This document shows positions 11,893 to 19,219 of a stretch of 25,974 nt of DNA, piece by piece; position 1 is the stretch's first letter; each line of letters starts with the position of its first letter. A program made the translations under genes and the position numbers. The notes beneath the pieces were generated by a model. That model was not told where the DNA came from. It made no database searches and was given only the letters and a program-made list of their open reading frames with translations. Location of the stretch: positions 1 to 25,974 of the IMG/VR virus record IMGVR_UViG_3300028025_001172; one strand, given 5' to 3'. Origin of the DNA: a virus.

Positions 11893-13226
11893 TATACAAT
11901 TGGTGTTGTTTCGGTTACTACTACAGCATCGGCTGCTCTTTGTGTTAAATCTCCACCCTCAATAGGAGGAAGGGAAGCTAAAGCTCTCACCTCGTTAATT
12001 GTCATTGTCTCAAGTACTTTTGTAGCTACTAATGGACTAAGTGAATTAAGAGCGTCATTAGTTTTTGATGTATCACCCTCAAGTTCAACAATATTTTCGT
12101 TAATAATTTGAAAGTTATTGATGGTAAATTCTGCAGGTATTTTAGCGATGGTTAATAATTCGTTAAAGATTACAGATACGCAACTTCTTAACTCCATTAC
12201 TACATTTTTCTCAAATATCACATAAGCCTGCTTAATATCTGCACCTCCTCCTAAGCTTCCTGTAGTTCTAATTCCCATTAGTATTGGGTCAATCGTATGA
12301 GCAAAGCATATTTGTTCCGTGTTTAGTTGAGATGCCTCTTGGAATAACTTGTCATTATTGTTATTTGGTAAAGCCTCAATCTTTGGTAATTGCTCTTGAC
12401 TATTAGCGAAAAAAGCGACAGCTTTACCCGAATTTGACGCTCCTTTTAATCGCTCAAGAGTGTCTTTAATCATATGTTTCTCTTCTTCGCTTTGTGGACG
12501 TTTTGGAAACATCATAGCAAATGAAGGGAAAATACTATTTTGGATATTGGATTTGGCGAAAAAACTTAATTCGCCCGAAAGAAACGCAAAATTTAGTGCC
12601 GAGCTGTATTGAGGCAGCGAATAATAATCTTGACCCAAAGACTTAATCTCGTAGCAATATAATTGTTCATAATCTGAACAAGCGACGTGATAAGGTTTGA
12701 TAGATGTAATCTCTATATTTGTAGACCAATCGTCACACAGGTAATACATATCTTTAAACCTAGATATCCTTACTTTCTCCGGTGATATGTTTTCTATCTT
12801 GACTAATTTCTTAGTGCTATCAAAACACAATTTAAAGTATATTCTGTTGTGTACAATTAGCTGACGAGTAACAGCTTTTACTATGTGTTTTAATTTCGTT
12901 TTTCTTTCAAACATATACAACTCCAATTTCTCGGGAGTTGTTAGCTTGTCAGTAGCTAAAGCGAAACCACCACCAATTACAGCGTTAGTTTTATAGTCGC
13001 ATATTGCCCCGTGTAATGGACTAGAAAAGTACATCTGATTAAGTAGCTCCGGGAAAAGATTATCGTTTCCAAATCTCACCCACATATTGGTAGAGTACCT
13101 ACCATTTACATAGGGTAGTGACAAATCGCCTTTACCTACAGGAAGAAATGGAGTAGAAAAAGATTGATATCCCTCTACCATTTCTGCCGTTTTATTTTCT
13201 TTTTTAAATAAGTTGTACCAAGCCAT
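11892..13226 (-). CDS. Portal protein
   Basis: The 444-residue protein shows a portal-type order: an N-terminal MWVRFGNDNLFPELLNQMYF, GAICDYKTNAVIGGGFAL, a long helix with KHIVKAVTRQLIVHNRIY, a central beta domain, EQICFAHTIDPILMGI (loop typical of portals), GSLGGGADIKQAYVIFEK, and a C-terminal helical part ending EVRALASLPPIEGGD. It would form the dodecameric ring for DNA entry and exit. The gene is downstream of the capsid and tail-tube genes in transcription order, whereas most phages place it before them. Confidence 0.85.
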   Translation of the reverse strand: MAWYNLFKKENKTAEMVEGYQSFSTPFLPVGKGDLSLPYVNGRYSTNMWVRFGNDNLFPELLNQMYFSSPLHGAICDYKTNAVIGGGFALATDKLTTPEKLELYMFERKTKLKHIVKAVTRQLIVHNRIYFKLCFDSTKKLVKIENISPEKVRISRFKDMYYLCDDWSTNIEITSIKPYHVACSDYEQLYCYEIKSLGQDYYSLPQYSSALNFAFLSGELSFFAKSNIQNSIFPSFAMMFPKRPQSEEEKHMIKDTLERLKGASNSGKAVAFFANSQEQLPKIEALPNNNNDKLFQEASQLNTEQICFAHTIDPILMGIRTTGSLGGGADIKQAYVIFEKNVVMELRSCVSVIFNELLTIAKIPAEFTINNFQIINENIVELEGDTSKTNDALNSLSPLVATKVLETMTINEVRALASLPPIEGGDLTQRAADAVVVTETTPIV

Positions 13227-13228
13227 AA

Positions 13229-13579
13229 TTAATCGTATATTGATGTGCCTACTGCTCCTCTAACTACCATTCTGCCTTCCTCAATTACTACGCCTGTTGA
13301 TTGTGCAATAGTTAAAGGTAAAACATAAGGTGAAGAGCTTTCGTATATTTGATAAATAAATTGTCCTTGTACTAATGGAATGTTTACCGGCTCATTAAGT
13401 ACAAAAAGATTGTATCGTTCCGGCCATAAGCTAATGTCTGCAGTAGTAAATAACTGAGTACTGCTAGTAGTATTCATTTCATTAGTAAAAGCAAAAAGAT
13501 AATGAGGGGTAGGTACAGTAGTAACCTCTGTTAAGGTCAAAACTATTTGATTTATTACGCCCTGCTCAATGTATATCAT
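13229..13579 (-). CDS. Small structural protein of unknown role (116 aa)
   Basis: The product is all-beta, with MIYIEQGVINQIVLTLTEV at the start, LFAFTNEMNTTSS, a FVLNEPVNIPLVQGQFIYQIY segment and a VVIEEGRMVVRGAV end. The beta-rich small domain fits a virion decoration or joining protein. It starts right after a TATAATATAGGTATG motif and is preceded by a terminator, so it seems to begin a new transcript that includes the portal. Function is inferred from position. Confidence 0.6.
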   Translation of the reverse strand: MIYIEQGVINQIVLTLTEVTTVPTPHYLFAFTNEMNTTSSTQLFTTADISLWPERYNLFVLNEPVNIPLVQGQFIYQIYESSSPYVLPLTIAQSTGVVIEEGRMVVRGAVGTSIYD

Positions 13580-13597
13580 ACCTATATTATATAACTA
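13580..13597 (-). promoter_or_regulatory. TATAATATAGGT element abutting a start codon
   Basis: On the minus strand the element reads TTATATAATATAGGT directly followed by ATG at 13579. Identical ATAATATAGGTATG occurs at the protease start (16144), with variants at 18755 and 25873. If TATAAT is a -10 box, transcription would begin at the start codon and give a leaderless mRNA. Confidence 0.5.
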
Positions 13598-13613
13598 CTT
13601 TCAAATGTTTAGA

Positions 13614-13643
13614 AATAAAAAAAGCCCCACTAAATGCAGGGCT
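13614..13643 (-). terminator. Rho-independent terminator after the tail-tube gene
   Basis: AGCCC (13623-13627) pairs with GGGCT (13639-13643) around an 11-nt loop; on the minus strand a T-rich run follows. It lies 22 bp after the tail-tube stop and before the TATAATATAGGT element. Confidence 0.7.
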
Positions 13644-13665
13644 AATTTTAAGCGTGTTAAATGTA

Positions 13666-14193
13666 TTAAGTCAATGCAGGGATGATAGTTGGGTCTATTG
13701 TATAGGCCAAATATTCATTTTCAGATAGTAAGGTAACGGCGTACTTAGAACCATCCGCACGGGCTGTTCCCGAGCCTTCAGCAACACCTGTTACTTGTAG
13801 GTATGGGAAGTACCAATAGATACCATTAGCATCCAAAACAATTGCAGTTAAATACTGCTGTCCCGAGCCAAGAATTTTTATAGCTCTTGACTTATCAGCT
13901 TCTCTACGTTGGAACATTAAAGAGATAGTAGCAGTAACAAATGAACTACCATTGATTAAATCAATAGCAGCCTCTTCTGTATAGCTTGATGTATTTCTAC
14001 GGATATAATAGTTCTCAAATAAAGTAGGAGTTGCTAAAGTGATACCTGTAATCTGCCATCCTAAACCTGCAGATGGGTCAGTTGGAGTGATGGCTGTGAT
14101 GTTATCTTGAGGGGTTATCCATATTCCATAGATACCACCACTATTATTGTCGCAGCTTTTTAAAATAGCCTCGAGGGCTTGACAAGTTGGCAT
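13666..14193 (-). CDS. Major tail tube-like protein
   Basis: The 175-residue protein contains PTLFENYYIRRNTSSYTEEA, GSSFVTATISLMFQRREADK, KILGSGQQYLTAIVLDANG, YWYFPYLQVTGVAEGSG and DGSKYAVTLLSENEYLAY. This series of beta strands and the RREADKS loop recur in a protein family following capsid genes in Bacteroidota siphophages, which I take to be the tail tube subunit. It is flanked by hairpins on both sides, suggesting it is transcribed and stabilised with the capsid gene for high yield. Confidence 0.68.
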   Translation of the reverse strand: MPTCQALEAILKSCDNNSGGIYGIWITPQDNITAITPTDPSAGLGWQITGITLATPTLFENYYIRRNTSSYTEEAAIDLINGSSFVTATISLMFQRREADKSRAIKILGSGQQYLTAIVLDANGIYWYFPYLQVTGVAEGSGTARADGSKYAVTLLSENEYLAYTIDPTIIPALT

Positions 14194-14204
14194 AATTTAA
14201 AGTT

Positions 14205-14228
14205 TTATATAAAGGGGGTTGCCCCCCT
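14205..14228 (-). terminator. Hairpin with GCAA tetraloop after the capsid gene
   Basis: On the minus strand AGGGGG-GCAA-CCCCCT forms a 6-bp GC-rich stem closed by a GNRA-type tetraloop, then TTTATATAAAAC. The T run is short, so it may be a partial terminator or an mRNA-stabilising stem separating capsid and tail-tube genes. Confidence 0.6.
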
Positions 14229-14251
14229 CTATGAGTGAATATTAAGAATAA

Positions 14252-15175
14252 TTAAGACCCGTAAACGATTTCAGTTGGATTAACATAGTTAAAGCCAATT
14301 TTCATATTTGCACGAGTACGGATGTAAGGCTCTGCAACTGTATCTGCTAAGTTTACAGCTCGTAGGTCTGAAGAATCACCTTCACCATCAAATAAATAAA
14401 CGAGATTATCCTTTAGCGTAATTACTAAATGGTCATTTGACATACCCGGGCAAAGAACTATTTTGATACCTAAGTAAGTTAAAGATAAATCTTGAGTGAT
14501 ATATGCGTTCGTGTTACCACTTGCAACTCCTAAACGATAGATGTTAACTAATTGTGTTGGTAAAAAGATTCTCAAGTCAGCAGTTCTAGATGCAATGTTA
14601 GCAGGTACTAAAGCAAAAGCAGCCTCTAAGTCAGTCAATAACTGAGCAAAAGTAGGCGTAGGTGTCATAGCGTAAGGTATAACATTTAAATCAGCACCCA
14701 ATTGCACTTCGTAACCATCACACAAAGATAGTGGGTTAGCAGGAAGTAAAGAGCTATCACCTTGCCATCTTAAAGACTCAATAGAACCATTGATTGAGTT
14801 AGCCATTTCTGACCAATAGAATGACATAAAAGATGCAACAGAAAAGTCTCCGTTAGAACCCTGTGCCATTTGCATAGATACAAAAGATTGCTCTAGGTCG
14901 AATTGACAAATTTGCGCCATTGAGCTTAAAGCACAAACTGACATACTTTTAGCACTCAACGTATCAGTTGGAGCTGTAAATGCACAAGTAGATGGTTGAA
15001 GGATATCACCAAAAGATACTGTACCTAATTTAACTTCAAACTTTACACCCGGTAAAGTACGAAAGTTGTTAACGATTTCGCTTGAACCTAAATAAGCTTG
15101 AGCATAAAAAGCTTCAGCATTTGGTGTGTAAGTTGCCCCTGCACCATTAATCAAATCAAATTTTAATTTTCTCAT
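14252..15175 (-). CDS. Major capsid protein, HK97-fold likely
   Basis: The 307-residue protein follows the protease/scaffold gene by 12 bp and precedes the tail tube, the usual place for the major capsid protein. Features include LPGVKFEVKLGTVSFGDIL, QICQFDLEQSFVSMQMAQG, a VNIYRLGVASGNTN stretch, LGIKIVLCPGMSNDHLVI and RTRANMKIGFNYVNP, consistent with the P-domain strands and spine helix of HK97-type capsids. The N-terminus (MRKLKFDLINGAGATYTP) lacks a long delta domain, in keeping with scaffolding supplied by the acidic end of the protease protein. Confidence 0.8.
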   Translation of the reverse strand: MRKLKFDLINGAGATYTPNAEAFYAQAYLGSSEIVNNFRTLPGVKFEVKLGTVSFGDILQPSTCAFTAPTDTLSAKSMSVCALSSMAQICQFDLEQSFVSMQMAQGSNGDFSVASFMSFYWSEMANSINGSIESLRWQGDSSLLPANPLSLCDGYEVQLGADLNVIPYAMTPTPTFAQLLTDLEAAFALVPANIASRTADLRIFLPTQLVNIYRLGVASGNTNAYITQDLSLTYLGIKIVLCPGMSNDHLVITLKDNLVYLFDGEGDSSDLRAVNLADTVAEPYIRTRANMKIGFNYVNPTEIVYGS

Positions 15176-15187
15176 TTTTTGTTGTTT

Positions 15188-16144
15188 TTATTTATTGTTA
15201 AATTTATTAAATATACTTAATTTTTGCTGTACGCTTAATGCTACAGCCTCCTCCATAACCTCTTCTTTAGTTTCTACAACTAATGATTCTTCTAACTGAT
15301 TTTTAAGGTCAGCTATCATAGCCACAAGAGCGTCAACTTGCTCTGTAATTAATGGGCGAACTATTTCTAGTATAGCTTCAGCATCCATTGTAGGGTCAAC
15401 TGCCATTGTTTCCTCTTCTACTACTTCCTCTTCTACTACAGTATCAGCCATTGCTTCCTCTTCTACTACTACTTCCTCTTCTTTTTCTCTAATTTCAGTG
15501 ATTTCACCATCAACAACAACGTATATTTTGCCGTCAATTAAGTGTTCACCATCAGGTAATTTATTCATACTATTTAGTTTTAATTGTTTCTCTTCTTTTA
15601 ATTTCATTCCAAGATAACCTTCTATTGAAAAACCAACTTGACCATCTGCTACTAATTGATTATAGTATTCTTTGTCGGTTACCTGTGCTGTTACCATAAG
15701 AGTCCCTTCCGGAACTTCAATGTTGAATGATGAGTAGGCCTTGTCTTCCTTTGGTGTATCCACAATCCAAGCTTCCAAAACATAAGCCGGGACAGTCTTT
15801 TCTGTATCGTGTTCTAAATTGAATAAGTCTTTGTTAGACATATCCTTCATAAATTTTGAATGGATTCTTTCGATTTCTTCTACTGAAAAGCTAACGTAAT
15901 ATTCCTTACCATCCTCATCATCTTTACGATAAATCTCCATAGGAATTAAGGCAGGTGCAACTATACGATATTTTATGTCATCCGTAAAAATCATTGGTTT
16001 AACTTGACTATTGAAAGCTAGGCCTAGAACTTTAATGGCCGGTGTTGAGGTAAAGGCTATTTGTTCAATGCCTAAATCCTCCCCATTCTCAGCGTATTCG
16101 GGGTCAATCGTGATTTTGTATACAGGTAAATTATCTTTTGCCAT
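15188..16144 (-). CDS. XkdF-like prohead protease fused to an acidic scaffold tail
   Basis: From the ATG at 16144 the protein has 318 residues. The N-terminal half has the XkdF/prohead protease pattern: RIVAPALIPMEIYRKD, YYVSFSVEEIERIHSKFM, FNLEHDTEKTVPAY (catalytic His), LEAWIVDTPKEDK, EGTLMVTAQVTDKEYY and VGFSIEGYLG (catalytic Ser). The C-terminal part is very acidic with Glu/Val runs and helices (AILEIVRPLITEQVDAL), as expected for a scaffold. An open frame continues upstream to 16456 but crosses the plus-strand gene and the intergenic region; the start at 16144 directly follows TATAATATAGGT and begins MAKDNLPVYKITI, a usual start for this family. Confidence 0.83.
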   Translation of the reverse strand: MAKDNLPVYKITIDPEYAENGEDLGIEQIAFTSTPAIKVLGLAFNSQVKPMIFTDDIKYRIVAPALIPMEIYRKDDEDGKEYYVSFSVEEIERIHSKFMKDMSNKDLFNLEHDTEKTVPAYVLEAWIVDTPKEDKAYSSFNIEVPEGTLMVTAQVTDKEYYNQLVADGQVGFSIEGYLGMKLKEEKQLKLNSMNKLPDGEHLIDGKIYVVVDGEITEIREKEEEVVVEEEAMADTVVEEEVVEEETMAVDPTMDAEAILEIVRPLITEQVDALVAMIADLKNQLEESLVVETKEEVMEEAVALSVQQKLSIFNKFNNK

Positions 16145-16162
16145 ACCTATATTATAAAAATT
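16145..16162 (-). promoter_or_regulatory. TATAATATAGGT element before the protease gene
   Basis: TTTTATAATATAGGT on the minus strand abuts the ATG at 16144. It is identical over 14 bases to the element at 13580-13593. It lies in the 43-bp divergent gap shared with the plus-strand genes. Confidence 0.5.
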
Positions 16163-16164
16163 CA

Positions 16165-16172
16165 TATATTTG
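16165..16172 (+). promoter_or_regulatory. -7 box (TATATTTG) for the plus-strand pair
   Basis: TATATTTG matches TAnnTTTG and ends 15 bases before the ATG at 16188. A TTTG at 16137-16140 could be the -33 box, but its spacing of 24 is slightly long and it lies in the protease gene. An A-rich leader (AAAAAAAAGAA) follows. Confidence 0.45.
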
Positions 16173-16187
16173 TAAAAAAAAGAACTT

Positions 16188-16730
16188 ATGGTAACTATTT
16201 TAGGAAGGGATATTCCCAACAGAATTGAAGAATTGACGATTGAGCAGTTCGAATCGATAACAGATATCAACAACAATAAAGAAATTGACCCTGTTGATAG
16301 ACATTTACAGATATTTGAGTATCTAGGAATCCCTGAAAAGGAATTTTTTGACTTTGATATTGCAGATTTTATTGATATTGTAAAAGAATTTAACACCGTC
16401 CCCGAGGCAATGGGTGATATTGAGCCTGTAGGAGTTTTGGAATTAGACGGATTCACCTATACTGCAGAGTTAAAACTAACAGTACGAGAGACAAAGCTAA
16501 TTGAAAAGATTGCTATTCATAAGCAAAAGGGTTATATTTCTGATATGATGGCCGTAATGTTTAAAGCTGACCATCTAACAACGGCAGAGCATTACTCTGA
16601 GGCTCATCTTAAGCTTAAGTCTAAGCACATAAGAAAGTTAAAGGCAGAGATTTGCATCCCTTACATTATGTTTGTTGCTAATAAGATTAAAAAACAAATC
16701 GAGAATGTACCTACCGAAGCAGTGGAGTGA
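16188..16730 (+). CDS. Tail assembly chaperone-like protein 1, inverted gene
   Basis: The 180-residue protein starts MVTILGRDIPNRIEELTIEQF and has a helical body (FDIADFIDIVKEF, LKLTVRETKLIEKIAIHKQK, HLKLKSKHIRKLKAE). The beginning is clearly related to that of the next gene (PxxxxELTIEQFxxI against PKQWSEITVEQFIEI, then a shared D-x-D-hydrophobic-IVKE helix), so the two are paralogs. In Bacteroidota siphophages such proteins near the tape measure gene are candidate tail assembly chaperones. This pair is the only coding DNA on the plus strand. The role is inferred. Confidence 0.62.
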   Translation: MVTILGRDIPNRIEELTIEQFESITDINNNKEIDPVDRHLQIFEYLGIPEKEFFDFDIADFIDIVKEFNTVPEAMGDIEPVGVLELDGFTYTAELKLTVRETKLIEKIAIHKQKGYISDMMAVMFKADHLTTAEHYSEAHLKLKSKHIRKLKAEICIPYIMFVANKIKKQIENVPTEAVE

Positions 16731-17442
16731 GATTACAGTTGAACAATTTATTGAGATATCTGAGATAGACAAAGAACAGGGGGCTTATTACTATAATACT
16801 GAAGTGCTTTCTATTATATGTAATGAGCCTACTGACGTGATTGATAATCTTGATGTAGATGAGATGTTTAAGATAGTTAAAGAATGCAAATGGGCGTTGT
16901 CTCAGCCATCTAATAAATACAAGTCAGAGCTTATAGGTATGAAGGTAAAGCCATTTAATAAACTTTGTCTTTATGAGTACATTGATTTAGATTATTATTT
17001 TACAAATAACTACATTTCTAATCTTGCAAATATTTGTGGCATTCTATATAGACAAACAAAGATTAATGAATGGGGTGAAGAAATTATTGAGCCTTATGAA
17101 TACGATTGTACTATCAGAGCTGACAAATTTCTAGACCTTCCAATTACAGATGTTTATGGAATCATTAGCGAGTTCTTAAAGTTCAGAGAAAACTTTTTAA
17201 AGACTTACCAAAACTTATTTCAAGGCGAAGAGCTACCGGAATTAACAGCAGAAGAGAAAGCAGAATTAACACCGGAAGAATTAAAAGAGGAAGAGGAAAA
17301 TAAGAAAGATTCTAAGTGGTCTTGGGAAAGAATGATATACGGATTGTGTAATAATGACCTTACAAAAAGCGATAAAATTGGAGGCCTTCCCCTTACTTAT
17401 GTCTTTAATATGATGGGTATGAAAAAAGAGCTAGAGATATAG
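16705..17442 (+). CDS. Tail assembly chaperone-like protein 2, inverted gene
   Basis: From the ATG at 16705 the protein has 245 residues and starts MYLPKQWSEITVEQFIEISE. It has the paralogous first domain, then YEYIDLDYYFTNNYISNLA, a low-complexity acidic segment (ELTAEEKAELTPEELKEEEE) and a conserved-looking end (WSWERMIYGLCNNDLTKSDK then GGLPLTYVFNMMGMKKEL). The first gene ends 26 bp inside it, so they are coupled; an in-frame TTG at 16672 is a less likely start. Its stop at 17442 abuts the stop of the minus-strand gene at 17443. The function as a chaperone of the tape measure is inferred from position and family memory. Confidence 0.65.
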   Translation: MYLPKQWSEITVEQFIEISEIDKEQGAYYYNTEVLSIICNEPTDVIDNLDVDEMFKIVKECKWALSQPSNKYKSELIGMKVKPFNKLCLYEYIDLDYYFTNNYISNLANICGILYRQTKINEWGEEIIEPYEYDCTIRADKFLDLPITDVYGIISEFLKFRENFLKTYQNLFQGEELPELTAEEKAELTPEELKEEEENKKDSKWSWERMIYGLCNNDLTKSDKIGGLPLTYVFNMMGMKKELEI

Positions 17443-17919
17443 TTATACTCTTAGTGGATATCCTTGATTAAAGTCAGGCGGAGCAAATAATGCTTCAAAT
17501 GTATAAACTAGTTTTTGGTTTTTTTCTAGTATAGGGGCAACATCTAAAATCTTATATCTCTTAGTTAACCACTCAACATATTGGTCGTAAATTTCTTTTG
17601 TGATTCCTGCACTTCCTAGCTCATAAGTAAATTTTTCCACAAAGTCCCTTGGTACTATAGAGCCACCATTTTTTCCATATTGATTAGCAGTTTGTGGTAC
17701 TCCATTATTAAGATAAATAAAATAGTAAGCTGCTACGATTTGAATTTCTAATATTTCAAAACCTCCTGTAATTTTAGCATTAATACGAATACTGTCAATT
17801 AACGTACTTCCTGTAGGGTTTAAAATGTCATCTCTAATTATTCGTTTTAATATAGTAGCCATCCTCCTACGAGTAGGATATAGCACATTAAATTCACCTG
17901 TATTTGCGTATCTACCCAT
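17443..17919 (-). CDS. Neck/head-tail joining-like protein (158 aa)
   Basis: The protein starts MGRYANTGEFNVLYPTRRRM and contains GSTLIDSIRINAKITGG, VAAYYFIYLNNGVPQTANQYG and a helical C-terminal half (YDQYVEWLTKRYKI). The YYFIYLNNGVP loop resembles HK97 gp10-like or neck proteins, which join head and tail. Its start overlaps the preceding 50-residue gene by 8 bp, and its stop abuts the inverted gene pair. Assignment is from pattern and position. Confidence 0.55.
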   Translation of the reverse strand: MGRYANTGEFNVLYPTRRRMATILKRIIRDDILNPTGSTLIDSIRINAKITGGFEILEIQIVAAYYFIYLNNGVPQTANQYGKNGGSIVPRDFVEKFTYELGSAGITKEIYDQYVEWLTKRYKILDVAPILEKNQKLVYTFEALFAPPDFNQGYPLRV

Positions 17920-18064
17920 TAGTTAACTCTTTATATATATCCATTGTATCATCCACTAGAATAATTCCATTATCAGTTTCTATATGTAGCTGTGTATCAC
18001 TAATCACCTCAATAGCTCCTGTGATAGTATACTCTATTCCGTTGTATGTAAATGTATTAAGCAT
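17912..18064 (-). CDS. Small structural-cassette protein (50 aa)
   Basis: The frame reads MLNTFTYNGIEYTITGAIEV, then a beta-rich and acidic part ending KELTNG. It starts 7 bp inside the preceding gene and ends 8 bp inside the next, so it is coupled on both sides. A short beta protein between fibre-like and neck-like genes may be a minor virion component. No family recognised. Confidence 0.6.
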   Translation of the reverse strand: MLNTFTYNGIEYTITGAIEVISDTQLHIETDNGIILVDDTMDIYKELTNG

Positions 18065-18755
18065 ATAGTATATTTAAGCCCCATTGTATTTGTCCTGTAT
18101 CTAAAGCATTTGCACAAGTAACAGAATATAAAAAGTAGTTATTTACTGCAGGGTTAATTATTGTTTCGCTGTAACTTAAATTATTAGCCATATCACTATT
18201 TAAAGTAGCACCGGGTACAGCTCCTATTTTTCCTGCACCATCCCAAAACAAATGCCTTTCAAATTGTATCATTTTAACACCTGCTGTAATGGTGTTACTT
18301 CCTATAAATGTTGCCCCTGTTGTAGATACACTAGTATTCCTATACATACCAAAAGTAATAACAGCTAAAGCACTAACTCCTATTCTTAATCCTCTTGCCT
18401 TTAAATGTATCATACAAGGTTTACCCACTACTAAAGTATTAGCAGGTAGCAAAGCACTTGCACTAATACTTAATGCCGTTGTGCCTGTTATATTAGTTCC
18501 TATTGGTGTTAGTTTATTTGTAGGCTTAGTATCTAGTGCAGTTTGTAAATCAGTTTGAGCAGAAAGCGTTCCTGTGATAGCTCCCCATACTGCACTACCA
18601 CCACTAGCAGCTGCTATAATCTGAGTTCCTGTAATAGCAGTATTGACAGGAAGTCCTCCTACGATAGAAGTACATTCGATTAAATCAGTCGGTTGTAAGT
18701 TTCCTGTGTGAGCAGGTAAAGAGGGTCTCCAATCACCCCACCAATTATTTGCCAT
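18057..18755 (-). CDS. Fibre-like minor tail protein (232 aa)
   Basis: The protein starts MANNWWGDWRPSLPAHTGNL, has a linker (VWGAITGTLSAQTDLQTALD) of the type that connects tail fibre trimer stalks in many phages, then a C-terminal beta-rich domain (TTALSISASALLPANTLVVG ... HLFWDGAGKIGAV ... NYFLYSVTCAN) compatible with a jelly-roll or lectin-like receptor-binding head. It follows the motif TAATATAGTTATG. It is much shorter than typical fibres, so it may be an adhesin tip or capsid fibre. The role is inferred. Confidence 0.55.
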   Translation of the reverse strand: MANNWWGDWRPSLPAHTGNLQPTDLIECTSIVGGLPVNTAITGTQIIAAASGGSAVWGAITGTLSAQTDLQTALDTKPTNKLTPIGTNITGTTALSISASALLPANTLVVGKPCMIHLKARGLRIGVSALAVITFGMYRNTSVSTTGATFIGSNTITAGVKMIQFERHLFWDGAGKIGAVPGATLNSDMANNLSYSETIINPAVNNYFLYSVTCANALDTGQIQWGLNILYA

Positions 18756-18770
18756 AACTATATTATGTTA
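18756..18770 (-). promoter_or_regulatory. TAATATAGTT element before the fibre-like gene
   Basis: The minus strand reads CATAATATAGTT directly followed by ATG at 18755. It is one change away from the ATAATATAGGT elements at 13580 and 16145. Confidence 0.45.
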
Positions 18771-18784
18771 TTAAAGTTATTTGT

Positions 18785-19219
18785 TTAAATTGGGACAGCG
18801 CAATCAGTCCAATCATTTACAGTTAATGTAATTGACATTTGCCATCCGGCTGCATAATCAAGCAAGTCATTGTTTAAAGGTGCAAATGTAGGAACACCTA
18901 CTACGTCAAAAGAATAGTCATTACTATCCATATAATATATATACAAGTCATTTAAGATTTGTTGTGTATCGCTTAAAATGGTTATGATGTTAGCTCTATC
19001 TTTTTGGATTATGTCAAAACAATAAATATCAAAACTGAATTCTGTCGTGTTTTCAGTTGGTAATACATTGCTTGGTACAATATAAACCAAAGGATATTTC
19101 TCGTCTTGAGTAGCAAAGTTATATAATTGCTCTTTGAAATCGCATCCTACTTTGAATACTTGCTTATGTGCTGTATAAAATGCTGTTATGTGGTTTGTTA
19201 TTGCTTGTAGTGAATTCAT
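18785..19219 (-). CDS. Tail completion/terminator-like protein (144 aa)
   Basis: The protein has an alpha/beta layout with MNSLQAITNHITAFYTAHKQ, a YPLVYIVPSNVLPTENTTEF strand, FDIYCFDIIQKDRANIITIL and a C-terminal part (GWQMSITLTVNDWTDC). The order resembles small tail-completion proteins that cap the tail tube at the neck. Its start overlaps the tape measure stop by 4 bp (ATGA). Assigned from pattern and position. Confidence 0.55.
   Translation of the reverse strand: MNSLQAITNHITAFYTAHKQVFKVGCDFKEQLYNFATQDEKYPLVYIVPSNVLPTENTTEFSFDIYCFDIIQKDRANIITILSDTQQILNDLYIYYMDSNDYSFDVVGVPTFAPLNNDLLDYAAGWQMSITLTVNDWTDCAVPI

Noticed and set aside
160-11996. Identical 14-mer AAGCTCTCACCTCG near 164 and 11983
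   Set aside because: Both copies lie in coding DNA and encode GluValArgAla in two unrelated proteins; two copies alone do not indicate a site.
16145-16456. Open minus-strand extension of the protease frame up to 16456
   Set aside because: It is antisense to the first plus-strand gene, its composition (Ser/Ile/Asn-rich) is unlike the protease family, and the start at 16144 fits the family and the TATAATATAGGT motif.
16672-16730. Programmed frameshift between the two plus-strand genes, as in lambda G/GT
   Set aside because: There is a run of six A at 16689-16694, but the second frame is +1 (or -2) and has its own ATG with an N-terminus homologous to that of the first gene, so independent coupled translation is simpler.
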